Shown here: positions 1 to 6,326 of the stretch, piece by piece
Layout: each line of letters starts with the position of its first letter
How positions within the stretch are numbered: the first letter of the stretch is position 1
Source: Pseudomonadota bacterium
Lineage (GTDB): Bacteria > Pseudomonadota > Alphaproteobacteria > Rhizobiales > Beijerinckiaceae
Reading direction: 5' to 3'
DNA length: 10,691 nucleotides
Assembly (NCBI GenBank): GCA_023452965.1
Contig: JAEXUU010000876.1
Span: 1 to 10,691, forward strand
Translations under genes and position numbers: made by a program
Notes under the pieces: generated by a model
Told to the model about the DNA's origin: nothing
Databases searched by the model: none
Seen by the model: the letters and a program-made list of their open reading frames with translations, nothing else

Positions 1-56
1 CGCCTGCGGGCCGCTGAAACAATATGTAACACCGCGCCGGAGACCGCTTCGCTAGT

Positions 57-95
57 TTCGCTTTGCCCACTGATTCACCGAGCAAAGCCAGCGAA
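57..95. promoter_or_regulatory. Inverted repeat upstream of the copper cassette (weak)
   Basis: TTCGCTTTGC (57-66) faces GCAAA (82-86) and GCGAA (91-95), which gives a 10-bp stem with a 4-base bulge and a 15-base loop. The simplest core is GCTTTGC/GCAAAGC at 60-66 and 82-88. It lies 47 bases before the first cassette gene, so it could be an operator or a leader hairpin. It does not look like the CueR, CusR or CsoR sites I know, and I see no convincing -35/-10 pair in 1-142. Positions 1-17 could be the last codons of an upstream gene (TGA at 15-17), but this cannot be established. Confidence 0.2.
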
Positions 96-142
96 CGATG
101 CCGATAGAGCCACTACCGCGTCCTCTCCGACGTTCTTGCACG

Positions 143-355
143 ATGCGCCGCGTCGCCGTCGGCGCCGCATTCTCTGCCCTGCTCGCAGGCTGCACCGCGA
201 CGGTGCCGCCGATCGCCGGCCGCCACCCGGCCGATGCCAGCGTCGCCGTCGCCGCGCCGTCCTATGTCGCCGTTTCCGGCGCTGCGCCGCTGCGTCCGGT
301 CGATCCCAAGGGCTGGCAGGAGCTCAACCGCCAAGTGACGCCGAAGGGGCATTGA
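143..355 (+). CDS. Small proline/alanine-rich lipoprotein heading the copper cassette
   Basis: This is a predicted 70-residue lipoprotein. The start at 143 gives a compact signal peptide with two arginines at residues 2-3, a hydrophobic core, and the lipobox L14-A15-G16-C17, so lipidation would be at Cys17. The in-frame ATG at 98 would add 15 residues rich in proline and arginine before the signal and is less likely, although neither start has a clear Shine-Dalgarno sequence. The mature part has about 53 residues rich in Pro, Ala and Val and ends in a P-x-D-P-K-G-W-Q-E-L-N-R-Q-V-like segment. Two bases separate its stop from the start of the TolC-family gene, so the two are almost certainly co-transcribed. 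Small lipoproteins of this style often precede TolC and multicopper-oxidase genes in alphaproteobacterial copper clusters, which is recollection and not a search result. No metal-binding motif is visible, and the function is unknown. An assembly or docking partner of the outer-membrane duct is only a guess. Confidence 0.75.
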   Translation: MRRVAVGAAFSALLAGCTATVPPIAGRHPADASVAVAAPSYVAVSGAAPLRPVDPKGWQELNRQVTPKGH

Positions 356-357
356 TC

Positions 358-1812
358 GTGAAGCTGCGGACCCTAACCCACGGCCGTCGCGGCCTGCCTT
401 TCGCACTCGCTGCCTTCCTCGGCGGTTGCGCCTCCTTCTCGCCCGATGGCGGGCTCGACGTCGCGCGGAACTCCGCCTTCGCCGAGCTCAACAAGGACGT
501 GGTCAAGATCAACGACGTCGCCGGCGCGATCAGCGCCAAGGAGCGCGTCGACCAGCTCCTGAAGAAGCCGCTTACCGCCGACGCCGCGGTGCAGATCGCG
601 CTGCTCAACAATCGCGGCCTGCAGGCCGCCTTCAACGAACTGGGCGTCGCCGAGGCGCAGATGGTCGCAGCGAGCCTGCCGCCCAACCCGACCTTCGGCA
701 TTTCCAAGCTTTCCGGCCGCTTCGAGATCGAGGTCGAGCGCCAGATCGCCGGCAGCCTTTTCGCGCTCGTCACCTTGCCCTTCCGCGCCGAGATCGCCCG
801 CGAGCGCTTCCAGTCGCAGCAGCTGCGCACGGCCGAGACCGTCATGACCCTCGCGGCCGATACCCGCCGGCAGTTCCATCGCGCTGTCGCGGCCAACGCC
901 CAGGTCGGCTTCATCGAGCAGGCCAAGGGCTCGGCCGAGGCCGCCTCCGAACTGTTCAAGCGCCTCGGCGAATCCGGCGGCGTCAACAAGCTCGATCAGG
1001 CGCGCGAATACGCCTTCGATGCCGAGCTTGGCGCGCAGCTCGCCCAGGCGCGGCTGGTGCAGCGCCAGGAGCGCGAGCGGCTGGTGCGGCTGCTCGGGCT
1101 TTGGGGCGACGACCTCAAATTCAAGCTGCCGGGCACGCTTCCTCCGCTGCCGCGGCTGCAGAGCGCCAAGGCCATCGAATCCGAGGCGCTGCGCAAGCGC
1201 ATCGACCTCCAGGTCGCCCGCGCCGATCTCGACGTGCTCGCCAAGTCGCTCGGCCTGACCAATGCCACCCGCTTCGTCAACGATATCGACCTGCTCGGCC
1301 GGCGCACCTATGACCGCGGCCGCAGCATTTCCGGCGACGGGCATGTCGAGCGCGAGACGAGTCGCAGTCGGACCGTCGAGCTCGATATCGAGATCCCGAT
1401 CTTCGATTTCGGCCAGACCAAGGTCGTCCAGGCCGAGCAGAACTACATGCAGGCGGCGAACAAGCTCGCGCAGAAGGCAGTCAACATCCGCTCCGAGGCG
1501 CGCGAGGCCTATGTCGGCTATCGCGCCACCTACGACATCGCCCGCCAGTACCAGAACAATGTGCTGCCGTTGCGCAAGATCATCCAGGACGAGTCTCTGC
1601 TGCACTACAGCGGCATGCTGATCGACGTGACGCAGCTCATCACCGATGCGCGCGCACGCATCCTCTCGAACGTCGTCGCGATCAATGCGCGGCGGGACTT
1701 CTGGATCGCCCATACCGACCTCAAGCATGTCGTCATCGGCGGCGGATCGGGCGGAGGCGGGGCCACCGTCGCCGCTGCGGGCGGCGGCGATGCCGGCGGC
1801 GGCGGTCACTAG
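358..1812 (+). CDS. TolC/CusC-family outer-membrane efflux lipoprotein
   Basis: This 484-residue outer-membrane channel component of tripartite export would form a trimeric beta-barrel with a periplasmic alpha-helical tunnel. The chosen start is GTG at 358, with AAGGGG at 344-349. It places a basic n-region and hydrophobic stretch ahead of the lipobox L21-G22-G23-C24, as in lipidated CusC/OprM-type factors. Reading back to the ATG at 136 would run through the preceding lipoprotein gene in another frame and bury the signal. The body has the two long TolC repeats of amphipathic helices rich in Ala, Gln, Arg and Glu, including the typical 'NRGLQAAFNELGVAEAQ' and 'ALRKRIDLQVARADL' segments. The last 24 residues (461-484) are a Gly/Ala tail that is probably disordered. 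No RND pump or adaptor adjoins it. Its partner may be encoded upstream of the window, or it may serve the RND pump about 6 kb downstream. The multicopper oxidase gene starts 18 bases after its stop. The family call is firm, and copper as substrate is inferred from the neighbours. Confidence 0.93.
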   Translation: MKLRTLTHGRRGLPFALAAFLGGCASFSPDGGLDVARNSAFAELNKDVVKINDVAGAISAKERVDQLLKKPLTADAAVQIALLNNRGLQAAFNELGVAEAQMVAASLPPNPTFGISKLSGRFEIEVERQIAGSLFALVTLPFRAEIARERFQSQQLRTAETVMTLAADTRRQFHRAVAANAQVGFIEQAKGSAEAASELFKRLGESGGVNKLDQAREYAFDAELGAQLAQARLVQRQERERLVRLLGLWGDDLKFKLPGTLPPLPRLQSAKAIESEALRKRIDLQVARADLDVLAKSLGLTNATRFVNDIDLLGRRTYDRGRSISGDGHVERETSRSRTVELDIEIPIFDFGQTKVVQAEQNYMQAANKLAQKAVNIRSEAREAYVGYRATYDIARQYQNNVLPLRKIIQDESLLHYSGMLIDVTQLITDARARILSNVVAINARRDFWIAHTDLKHVVIGGGSGGGGATVAAAGGGDAGGGGH

Positions 1813-1830
1813 CGAGCGGGGAACGACAGC

Positions 1831-3267
1831 ATGACCATTTCACGCAGAGGCTTCATCGGCACGTCCGGCCTCGTCGTCGCCGCGGCCGGCGCCGTCTCCG
1901 GCCGCACGGCCTTCGCTTCGGTGCCGGAGGCGCCGACCATGAAGGAGGCGTCGACCCAGGCGCCGCTCACCCCGACCAGCGGGCCGGACTACCAGCCGGT
2001 CGCGACGCTCAACGGCTGGACCTTGCCCTGGCGCATGAATGGCGACTGGAAGGAGTTCCACCTCGTTGCCGAGCCGGTCGAGCGCGAATTGTCGCCCGGC
2101 ATGAAGGCCTATCTCTGGGGCTATAACGGCCAGTCGCCGGGGCCGACCATCGAGGCGGTCGAGGGTGACAAGGTCCGCATCTTCGTCACCAACAAGCTGC
2201 CGGAGAGCACCACGATCCACTGGCACGGACAGCGCCTGCCCAACGGCATGGACGGCGTCGGCGGGTTGAACCAGCCGCATATCCCGGCCGGCAAGACCTT
2301 CGTCTACGAGTTCCAGCTGCGGCGCTCGGGCACCTATATGTACCACCCGCATTCGGACGAGATGGTCCAGATGGCGATGGGCATGATGGGCTTCTTCGTC
2401 GTCCATCCCAAGGACCCGGCCTTCCGCCGCGTCGACCGCGACTTCGTCATCCTGCTCAACGCCTTCGACATCGAGCCCGGCTCCTATGTGCCGCGCGTCG
2501 CCGAGATGACCGAGTTCAACATGTGGTGCTGGAACAGCCGCGTGTTCCCGGGCATCGACCCCTTCGTCGTCGGCAAGAACGACAAGGTCCGGATCCGCTT
2601 CGGCAATCTGACGATGACCAACCACCCGATCCACATGCACGGCTACGAGTTCAAGGTGTCGTGCACGGATGGCGGCTGGGTCGATCCCGCCGCTGCCTGG
2701 GACGAGGTCTCGATCGACGTCGCCGTCGGCCAGATGCGCGCCTTCGACTTCGTCGCCGACGAGCTCGGCGACTGGGCGATCCATTGCCACAAATCGCATC
2801 ACACGATGAATGCGATGGGGCATGACGTGAAGAACTATATCGGCGTCAGCAAGAAGGACCTCGCCAAGCGCATCGCCAAGATCGCCCCGGGCTACATGCC
2901 GATGGGCTCCAACGGCATGGGCGAGATGGGCTCGATGGAGATGCCGCTCCCCCAGAACACCCTGCCGATGATGACCGGCTTCGCCCAGTTCGGTCCGGTC
3001 GAGATGGGCGGCATGTTCTCGGTCGTGAAGGTCCGCGAGGGCCTGGCGAAGAACGACTACAAGGATCCCGGCTGGTTCAAGCACCCCGAAGGCACCGTGG
3101 CCTACGAATACAAGGGGCCGAAACTCGCCGAAGCCCCGCGCACGGAAGGGCCCGACAGCGGGGCGCCCTCGGTCGACTGGCGCGTCAAGGACCGGCGCAA
3201 GCCGCGGCTCGGGCCGGACGGCAGGCCGCTTTCCGGCGCCAAGTCCGGCGGACATTCCAATCACTGA
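1831..3267 (+). CDS. Tat-exported two-domain multicopper oxidase (CopA/CueO-like role)
   Basis: This 478-residue periplasmic multicopper oxidase most likely oxidises toxic Cu(I) to Cu(II) with reduction of O2 to water. It begins with a twin-arginine signal (S-R-R-G-F-I, residues 4-9), so it would be exported folded. All four copper-binding motifs are present: H130-W-H132-G, Y-H172-P-H174, H265-P-I-H268-M-H270-G and H318-C319-H320-x3-H324-x4-M329. Cys319, His265, His324 and axial Met329 form the type 1 site. Only 90 residues separate the second and third motifs, against about 300 in three-domain CueO, so the middle cupredoxin domain is absent. The layout is that of trimeric two-domain laccases such as SLAC, with type 1 copper in domain 2. 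Methionines cluster next to the second motif (178, 181, 183, 185, 186) and in a C-terminal extension (ten Met in 356-395). A charged, proline-rich tail of about 80 residues follows. It lies between the outer-membrane duct and cupredoxin genes. Confidence 0.95.
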   Translation: MTISRRGFIGTSGLVVAAAGAVSGRTAFASVPEAPTMKEASTQAPLTPTSGPDYQPVATLNGWTLPWRMNGDWKEFHLVAEPVERELSPGMKAYLWGYNGQSPGPTIEAVEGDKVRIFVTNKLPESTTIHWHGQRLPNGMDGVGGLNQPHIPAGKTFVYEFQLRRSGTYMYHPHSDEMVQMAMGMMGFFVVHPKDPAFRRVDRDFVILLNAFDIEPGSYVPRVAEMTEFNMWCWNSRVFPGIDPFVVGKNDKVRIRFGNLTMTNHPIHMHGYEFKVSCTDGGWVDPAAAWDEVSIDVAVGQMRAFDFVADELGDWAIHCHKSHHTMNAMGHDVKNYIGVSKKDLAKRIAKIAPGYMPMGSNGMGEMGSMEMPLPQNTLPMMTGFAQFGPVEMGGMFSVVKVREGLAKNDYKDPGWFKHPEGTVAYEYKGPKLAEAPRTEGPDSGAPSVDWRVKDRRKPRLGPDGRPLSGAKSGGHSNH

Positions 3268-3294
3268 AGGCGCAATCGCAAACGGAGCACGCCG

Positions 3295-3783
3295 ATGAAG
3301 ACGCAGATCAGATCCATCGCCCTTGGCGCCGTCGCGGCCCTGGCGCTTTCGGCGACGGCGTTCGCCGGTCCCGGCGGCGCCGGCCACGGCCATGGCGACG
3401 AGACCGCCTATGGCAAGCCGGGCGATCCGAAGAAGCCGGCCCGCATCGTCCAGGTCTCGATGACCGAGCGCGACGGCAAGATGCTGTTCATCCCGGACAG
3501 GGTCGAGGTCCGCCGCGGCGAGCAGGTCCGCTTCCAGCTCCGCAACAATGGCGAGCTCGACCATGAGCTGGTCGTCGCGACGCTGGAGGAGAACCTCAAG
3601 CACGCCGTCGAGATGCAGAAGAATCCCGACATGGAGCACGACGACCCGAATGCCAAGCGTCTCGCGCCGAAGAAGACCGGCGAGATCCTCTGGCAGTTCA
3701 CCAAGGCCGGCGAGTTCGATTTTTCCTGCCTGATCCCCGGCCATCGCGAGGCCGGCATGACCGGCAAGGTCATCGTCAAGTGA
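3295..3783 (+). CDS. Periplasmic cupredoxin, CopI/plastocyanin-like
   Basis: This 162-residue secreted blue-copper protein has a Sec signal peptide of about 24 residues ending A-T-A-F-A. The mature protein begins with a Gly/His segment that contains H31-G-H33-G, a possible extra copper site. One cupredoxin domain follows from about residue 48. The type 1 ligands are visible: His90 in D-H-E-L-V, and Cys145, His150 and Met155 in the C-terminal C-x4-H-x4-M loop. Between them is a longer loop with Met and His (about residues 102-120). The closest described relative I can name is CopI of Rubrivivax gelatinosus, a periplasmic copper-tolerance cupredoxin with an N-terminal His-rich stretch. It could accept copper or electrons from the oxidase encoded just upstream. 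The start at 3295 is supported by CGGAG at 3283-3287, and the gap to the oxidase gene is 27 bases. Fold and copper site are confident, and the physiological partner is inferred. Confidence 0.93.
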   Translation: MKTQIRSIALGAVAALALSATAFAGPGGAGHGHGDETAYGKPGDPKKPARIVQVSMTERDGKMLFIPDRVEVRRGEQVRFQLRNNGELDHELVVATLEENLKHAVEMQKNPDMEHDDPNAKRLAPKKTGEILWQFTKAGEFDFSCLIPGHREAGMTGKVIVK

Positions 3784-3815
3784 GCCGCCAGACAAAACCC
3801 GAGAGGAGTTCTTCC

Positions 3816-4100
3816 ATGCGTACCGCCATCACCGCCTTCGCCTTTGCTTCGCTGCTTGCCATGCCGGCACTCGCCCAGACGCCGCCGCTGGTCAACGGGA
3901 CGATCAAGAAGGTCGATACCGCCCAGGGCAAGCTCACCGTCGACCACGGCCCGATCAAGAACCTCGATATGGACTCGATGACCATGGTGTTCCGGGCCGG
4001 CGACCCCGACATGCTCAAGACCGTCAAGGCCGGCGACAAGATCAAGTTCACCGCCGAGCGCGTGAACGGCCAGCTTACGGTCACGAAGATCCAGAAATGA
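3816..4100 (+). CDS. CusF-like periplasmic Cu(I)/Ag(I)-binding protein
   Basis: This 94-residue secreted protein has a signal peptide of about 20 residues (ending P-A-L-A) and a small OB-fold CusF domain. CusF is the periplasmic metallochaperone that feeds Cu(I)/Ag(I) to the CusCBA pump. Aligned by eye with E. coli CusF, the metal ligands are conserved as His44 (H36), Met55 (M47) and Met57 (M49) in D-H-G-P-I and S-M-T-M. The residue equal to Trp44 of E. coli, which caps the metal by a cation-pi contact, is Met52 here. The start at 3816 is preferred over the ATG at 3780, which overlaps the cupredoxin stop, because GAGAGGAG lies at 3801-3808 and the signal peptide begins cleanly there. Its stop overlaps the start of the next gene in an ATGA. 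No CusA/CusB genes are in the window, so it may act as a copper buffer or shuttle for the oxidase, cupredoxin and duct encoded here. Confidence 0.92.
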   Translation: MRTAITAFAFASLLAMPALAQTPPLVNGTIKKVDTAQGKLTVDHGPIKNLDMDSMTMVFRAGDPDMLKTVKAGDKIKFTAERVNGQLTVTKIQK

Positions 4101-4375
4101 GCCCCCGGCACGCCCTCGCGATCCTCCGGCCGGCTTGCCTGGCCGCGGTGATCGCGCTGGGCGCGCCGCAGGTCGGCCTCGGCAGCGACGGGAACCTGCA
4201 ATCCGTGCTGCTCGAGGCCGGTTGTCCCCGTTTCCAGCTCGAGAAGCTGTTCGACCGGGACGGGGTGACGAGCTATCGTGCCAATTGCTTCGGCTCGGCG
4301 CACAAGGTCGTCATCGTCAGTTGCATCAAGGGTGTCTGTGTCCGCGAAGGGACGCAGGAAGAGCAGCCGGAATGA
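4097..4375 (+). CDS. Uncharacterised secreted four-cysteine small protein
   Basis: I do not recognise the family of this 92-residue protein. It starts in an ATGA overlap with the stop of the CusF-like gene, so translation is probably coupled, and its codon use matches its neighbours. The N-terminus is basic, followed by a hydrophobic stretch (about residues 13-29) that looks like a Sec signal cleaved near residue 29. Cys14 lies inside that stretch and is not in a lipobox. The mature part of about 63 residues has exactly four cysteines: Cys43, Cys64, Cys76 and Cys81. The last two are a C-x4-C pair near the C-terminus. They could make two disulfides or a thiol metal site. Alternating hydrophobic residues around 70-76 suggest a short beta-strand. 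The tail is acidic. Position between a Cu(I) carrier and a DUF411 protein suggests periplasmic copper work, which is inference from context only. Confidence 0.7.
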   Translation: MSPRHALAILRPACLAAVIALGAPQVGLGSDGNLQSVLLEAGCPRFQLEKLFDRDGVTSYRANCFGSAHKVVIVSCIKGVCVREGTQEEQPE

Positions 4376-4410
4376 GGGCTGCAGCTTCGCCCGCCAGAAG
4401 GAGAGTTCGA

Positions 4411-4860
4411 ATGCTTACGCGTCGTGGCCTGATCGCCGGGGCCCTTGCCTGCTCGGCGTCGCTGCCTCTCGCAGCCCAGGAGGCGGCTCCGGTCGTCACC
4501 GTCTATCGCAGCGCCTCCTGCGGCTGCTGCGGCGCCTGGGTCGACCATATGAAGAAGGCCGGCTTCGAGACCAAGGTGGTGATGACCGAGGAGCTGGCGG
4601 CCCGCAAGCGCGAGTTCGGCGTGCCGGATGCCGCCGAATCCTGCCACACTGCGATGGTCGAAGGCTATTTCGTCGAAGGCCACGTGCCCGCGGCCGATGT
4701 CCGCCGCCTGCTGCGCGAACGTCCCCAGGCCCGCGGTCTCGCCGTGCCGGAGATGCCGGTCGGCTCGCCCGGCATGGAAGTCCCCGGCGTCAAGGCCGAT
4801 CGCTACGACACCTGGCTGATCGCCAAGGACGGCTCCCACACGGTCTTCGCCAGCCACTGA
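4411..4860 (+). CDS. DUF411 family periplasmic metal-binding protein
   Basis: This is a 149-residue exported protein of the DUF411 (CopG-like) family found in copper and heavy-metal clusters. The signal peptide has R4-R5-G-L-I, compatible with Sec or Tat export, and ends near A-A-Q (residues 21-23). The family hallmarks are visible: a thioredoxin-like beta-strand followed by S-C37-G-C39-C40-G, then S-C78-H79-T-A, then G-H91-V-P, and a late M-P-V-G-S-P-G-M-E segment. The C-x-C-C and C-H motifs are the likely thiol/imidazole copper site. Other members have been linked to copper tolerance and redox chemistry, but the reaction is not settled. The start at 4411 is supported by AAGGAG at 4398-4403, 35 bases after the previous stop. 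It closes the copper cassette, since a hairpin follows and the next gene is on the opposite strand. Confidence 0.93.
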   Translation: MLTRRGLIAGALACSASLPLAAQEAAPVVTVYRSASCGCCGAWVDHMKKAGFETKVVMTEELAARKREFGVPDAAESCHTAMVEGYFVEGHVPAADVRRLLRERPQARGLAVPEMPVGSPGMEVPGVKADRYDTWLIAKDGSHTVFASH

Positions 4861-4866
4861 CCAGAA

Positions 4867-4898
4867 GCCCGGGAGCTGATCCGGGCATTCGTCGTTTT
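4867..4898 (+). terminator. Candidate terminator after the copper cassette
   Basis: GCCCGG (4867-4872) and CCGGGC (4881-4886) form a 6-bp GC stem with an 8-base loop, followed by ATTCGTCGTTTT. The T-tract is broken, so termination may be only partial. It begins 7 bases after the DUF411 stop, in the 93-base gap between convergent genes, which fits a transcription end point. The rest of the gap to 4953 shows nothing else. Confidence 0.45.
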
Positions 4899-4953
4899 CT
4901 GCCGTGCCGCGCGTCCCGCCTCGAATTGGCGCGGGGCGCGCCGCACGTGTGTT

Positions 4954-6243
4954 TCAGTGCCCGGCGGCTGCCGGCTCGATCAGCTTTGCCAGGTTGAGCA
5001 GGCGCTCATCCCGTCCGGCCACGGCGCTCAGCATCAGCCCGCCCGAGAGCTTGTCGCCGAGCGGCATCGGCAGCGAGATCGAGCACAGGTCGAACAGGTT
5101 GCCGAAGGCGGCATTGCGCAGCATCAGCCGGTTGGCGGTGAAGAAGGCGTCGTCGCTGGCCTCCAGCGCGGCGATCGTCGGCGCCTCGATCGGCACGGTC
5201 GGCGCCAGGAAGCCGTCGAGCCCGTCGAGAAGCGCCGCGAGCTTGCCGATCAGCCTGCGACGCGTCTGCATCGCCGCGATATAGTCGGCGGCCTTGTAGG
5301 AGGTGCCGAGCGAGATGCGCGCCGCGACGCGCCGGTCGAAGGCTTCCGGCTTGCTCGCAATCGCTTCGCGATGCACCGCGGCGGCCTCGACGGCGACCAG
5401 CGGCACCGAATAGGCGGCCATCATCTCCTGCCAGACCCCGTCGAAGTCCACTGGCTCGACGGCGACGCCGAGACGGGCGACGCGCTCGATCGCCGCCTCA
5501 TAGGTCTTCACCACCGAGGGGGCTGCCTCGGCGAGGAAGCCGCCGCGCGCGACGCCGATGCGGAAGCGGCCGGGTTTGAGGCCCTCGGCAAGCGCGATGG
5601 GGCGGCCGGCCAGCACCGAAAGCAGCCTTGCGCAGCCGGCGACATCCTTCGCCAGCGGGCCGATCACGTCGAGGCTCGGCGCCAGCGGGAAGCAGCCTTC
5701 GTCTGGAACCGAACCATGGGTCGGCTTCATGCCGACGATGCCGTTGAGCGCCGCCGGGATGCGGCAGGAGCCGCCGGTATCGGTGCCGACGGTCAGCTCG
5801 GAGGAGCCTTGCGCGACCGAGACCGCCGCGCCCGATGAAGAGCCGCCGGGAATGCGTTCCGCATCCAGTGCGTTGCCCGGCGTGCCGAAGGTGGCATTGA
5901 GGCCGAGCCCGGAGAACGCGAACTCGCTCATATTGGTCTTGCCGATGATCACCGCGCCGGCCTGGCGCAGCCGGGCGACGATCGGCGCATCCTGCGCCGC
6001 GGGGGTCGCGCCCTTGAGCAGGCTGGAGCCGGCCCAGGTGGTCTCGCCGCGAACGTCGAACAGGTCCTTGATCGAGATGATCGTGCCGTCGAGGGGGCTC
6101 AGCTTGAGCCCGGCAGCCCGGCGGGTGTCGGCGGCGTCGGCTTCGGCGCGCGCGGTTTCGGCGAGGAGGCGGGTGAAGACGGGGCTGCCGTCGCCAACGC
6201 GGCCGAAGATGGATTCAAGCTGGTCGCGGGCGCTGCGTGACAT
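4954..6243 (-). CDS. Amidase-signature family hydrolase
   Basis: This 429-residue cytoplasmic enzyme of the amidase-signature family hydrolyses a carboxamide through a Ser-cisSer-Lys triad. The catalytic residues are visible: Lys59 in S-I-K-D-L-F-D, cis-Ser135 in the G-G-S-S-S-G-A-A motif, and nucleophile Ser159 in G-T-D-T-G-G-S-C-R-I-P. The Ser135-Ser159 spacing of 24 is as in malonamidase E2. The length is normal for the family. ATG at 6243 is chosen because GAGG lies 9 bases upstream. The GTG at 6267 would add eight residues and has no Shine-Dalgarno sequence. No gatB or gatC gene adjoins it, so it is unlikely to be the tRNA amidotransferase subunit. The substrate cannot be read from sequence. 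It lies 83 bases downstream of the LysR gene on the same strand and may share its transcript. It converges on the copper cassette without an obvious functional link. Confidence 0.93.
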   Translation of the reverse strand: MSRSARDQLESIFGRVGDGSPVFTRLLAETARAEADAADTRRAAGLKLSPLDGTIISIKDLFDVRGETTWAGSSLLKGATPAAQDAPIVARLRQAGAVIIGKTNMSEFAFSGLGLNATFGTPGNALDAERIPGGSSSGAAVSVAQGSSELTVGTDTGGSCRIPAALNGIVGMKPTHGSVPDEGCFPLAPSLDVIGPLAKDVAGCARLLSVLAGRPIALAEGLKPGRFRIGVARGGFLAEAAPSVVKTYEAAIERVARLGVAVEPVDFDGVWQEMMAAYSVPLVAVEAAAVHREAIASKPEAFDRRVAARISLGTSYKAADYIAAMQTRRRLIGKLAALLDGLDGFLAPTVPIEAPTIAALEASDDAFFTANRLMLRNAAFGNLFDLCSISLPMPLGDKLSGGLMLSAVAGRDERLLNLAKLIEPAAAGH

Positions 6244-6326
6244 GGGAATCGACCTCGGTTCGGGCACCGCATCCGGCGGCGCTTCTGGTTAGCGCATTCC
6301 GTGGTCGAAGAAACCCCGCCCGGGGC

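Noticed and set aside
136..357. N-terminal extension of the TolC-family protein from ATG 136
   Set aside because: It overlaps the small lipoprotein gene in another frame, is very arginine-rich, and would bury the lipobox that the GTG at 358 exposes.
373..1809. Open frame of 478 codons on the - strand across the TolC-family gene
   Set aside because: It is an antisense shadow of a clear family member, with no signal, domain or ribosome-binding site.
1840..3795. Long open frame of 651 codons on the - strand across the oxidase and cupredoxin genes
   Set aside because: It is a third-position GC shadow of two well-supported + strand genes. Its translation is rich in His, Asp, Arg and Gly with no recognisable domain.
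4954..6243. Amidase as GatA of the tRNA amidotransferase
   Set aside because: There are no gatB/gatC neighbours, and it sits beside a LysR gene. General amidase-signature membership explains the motifs.
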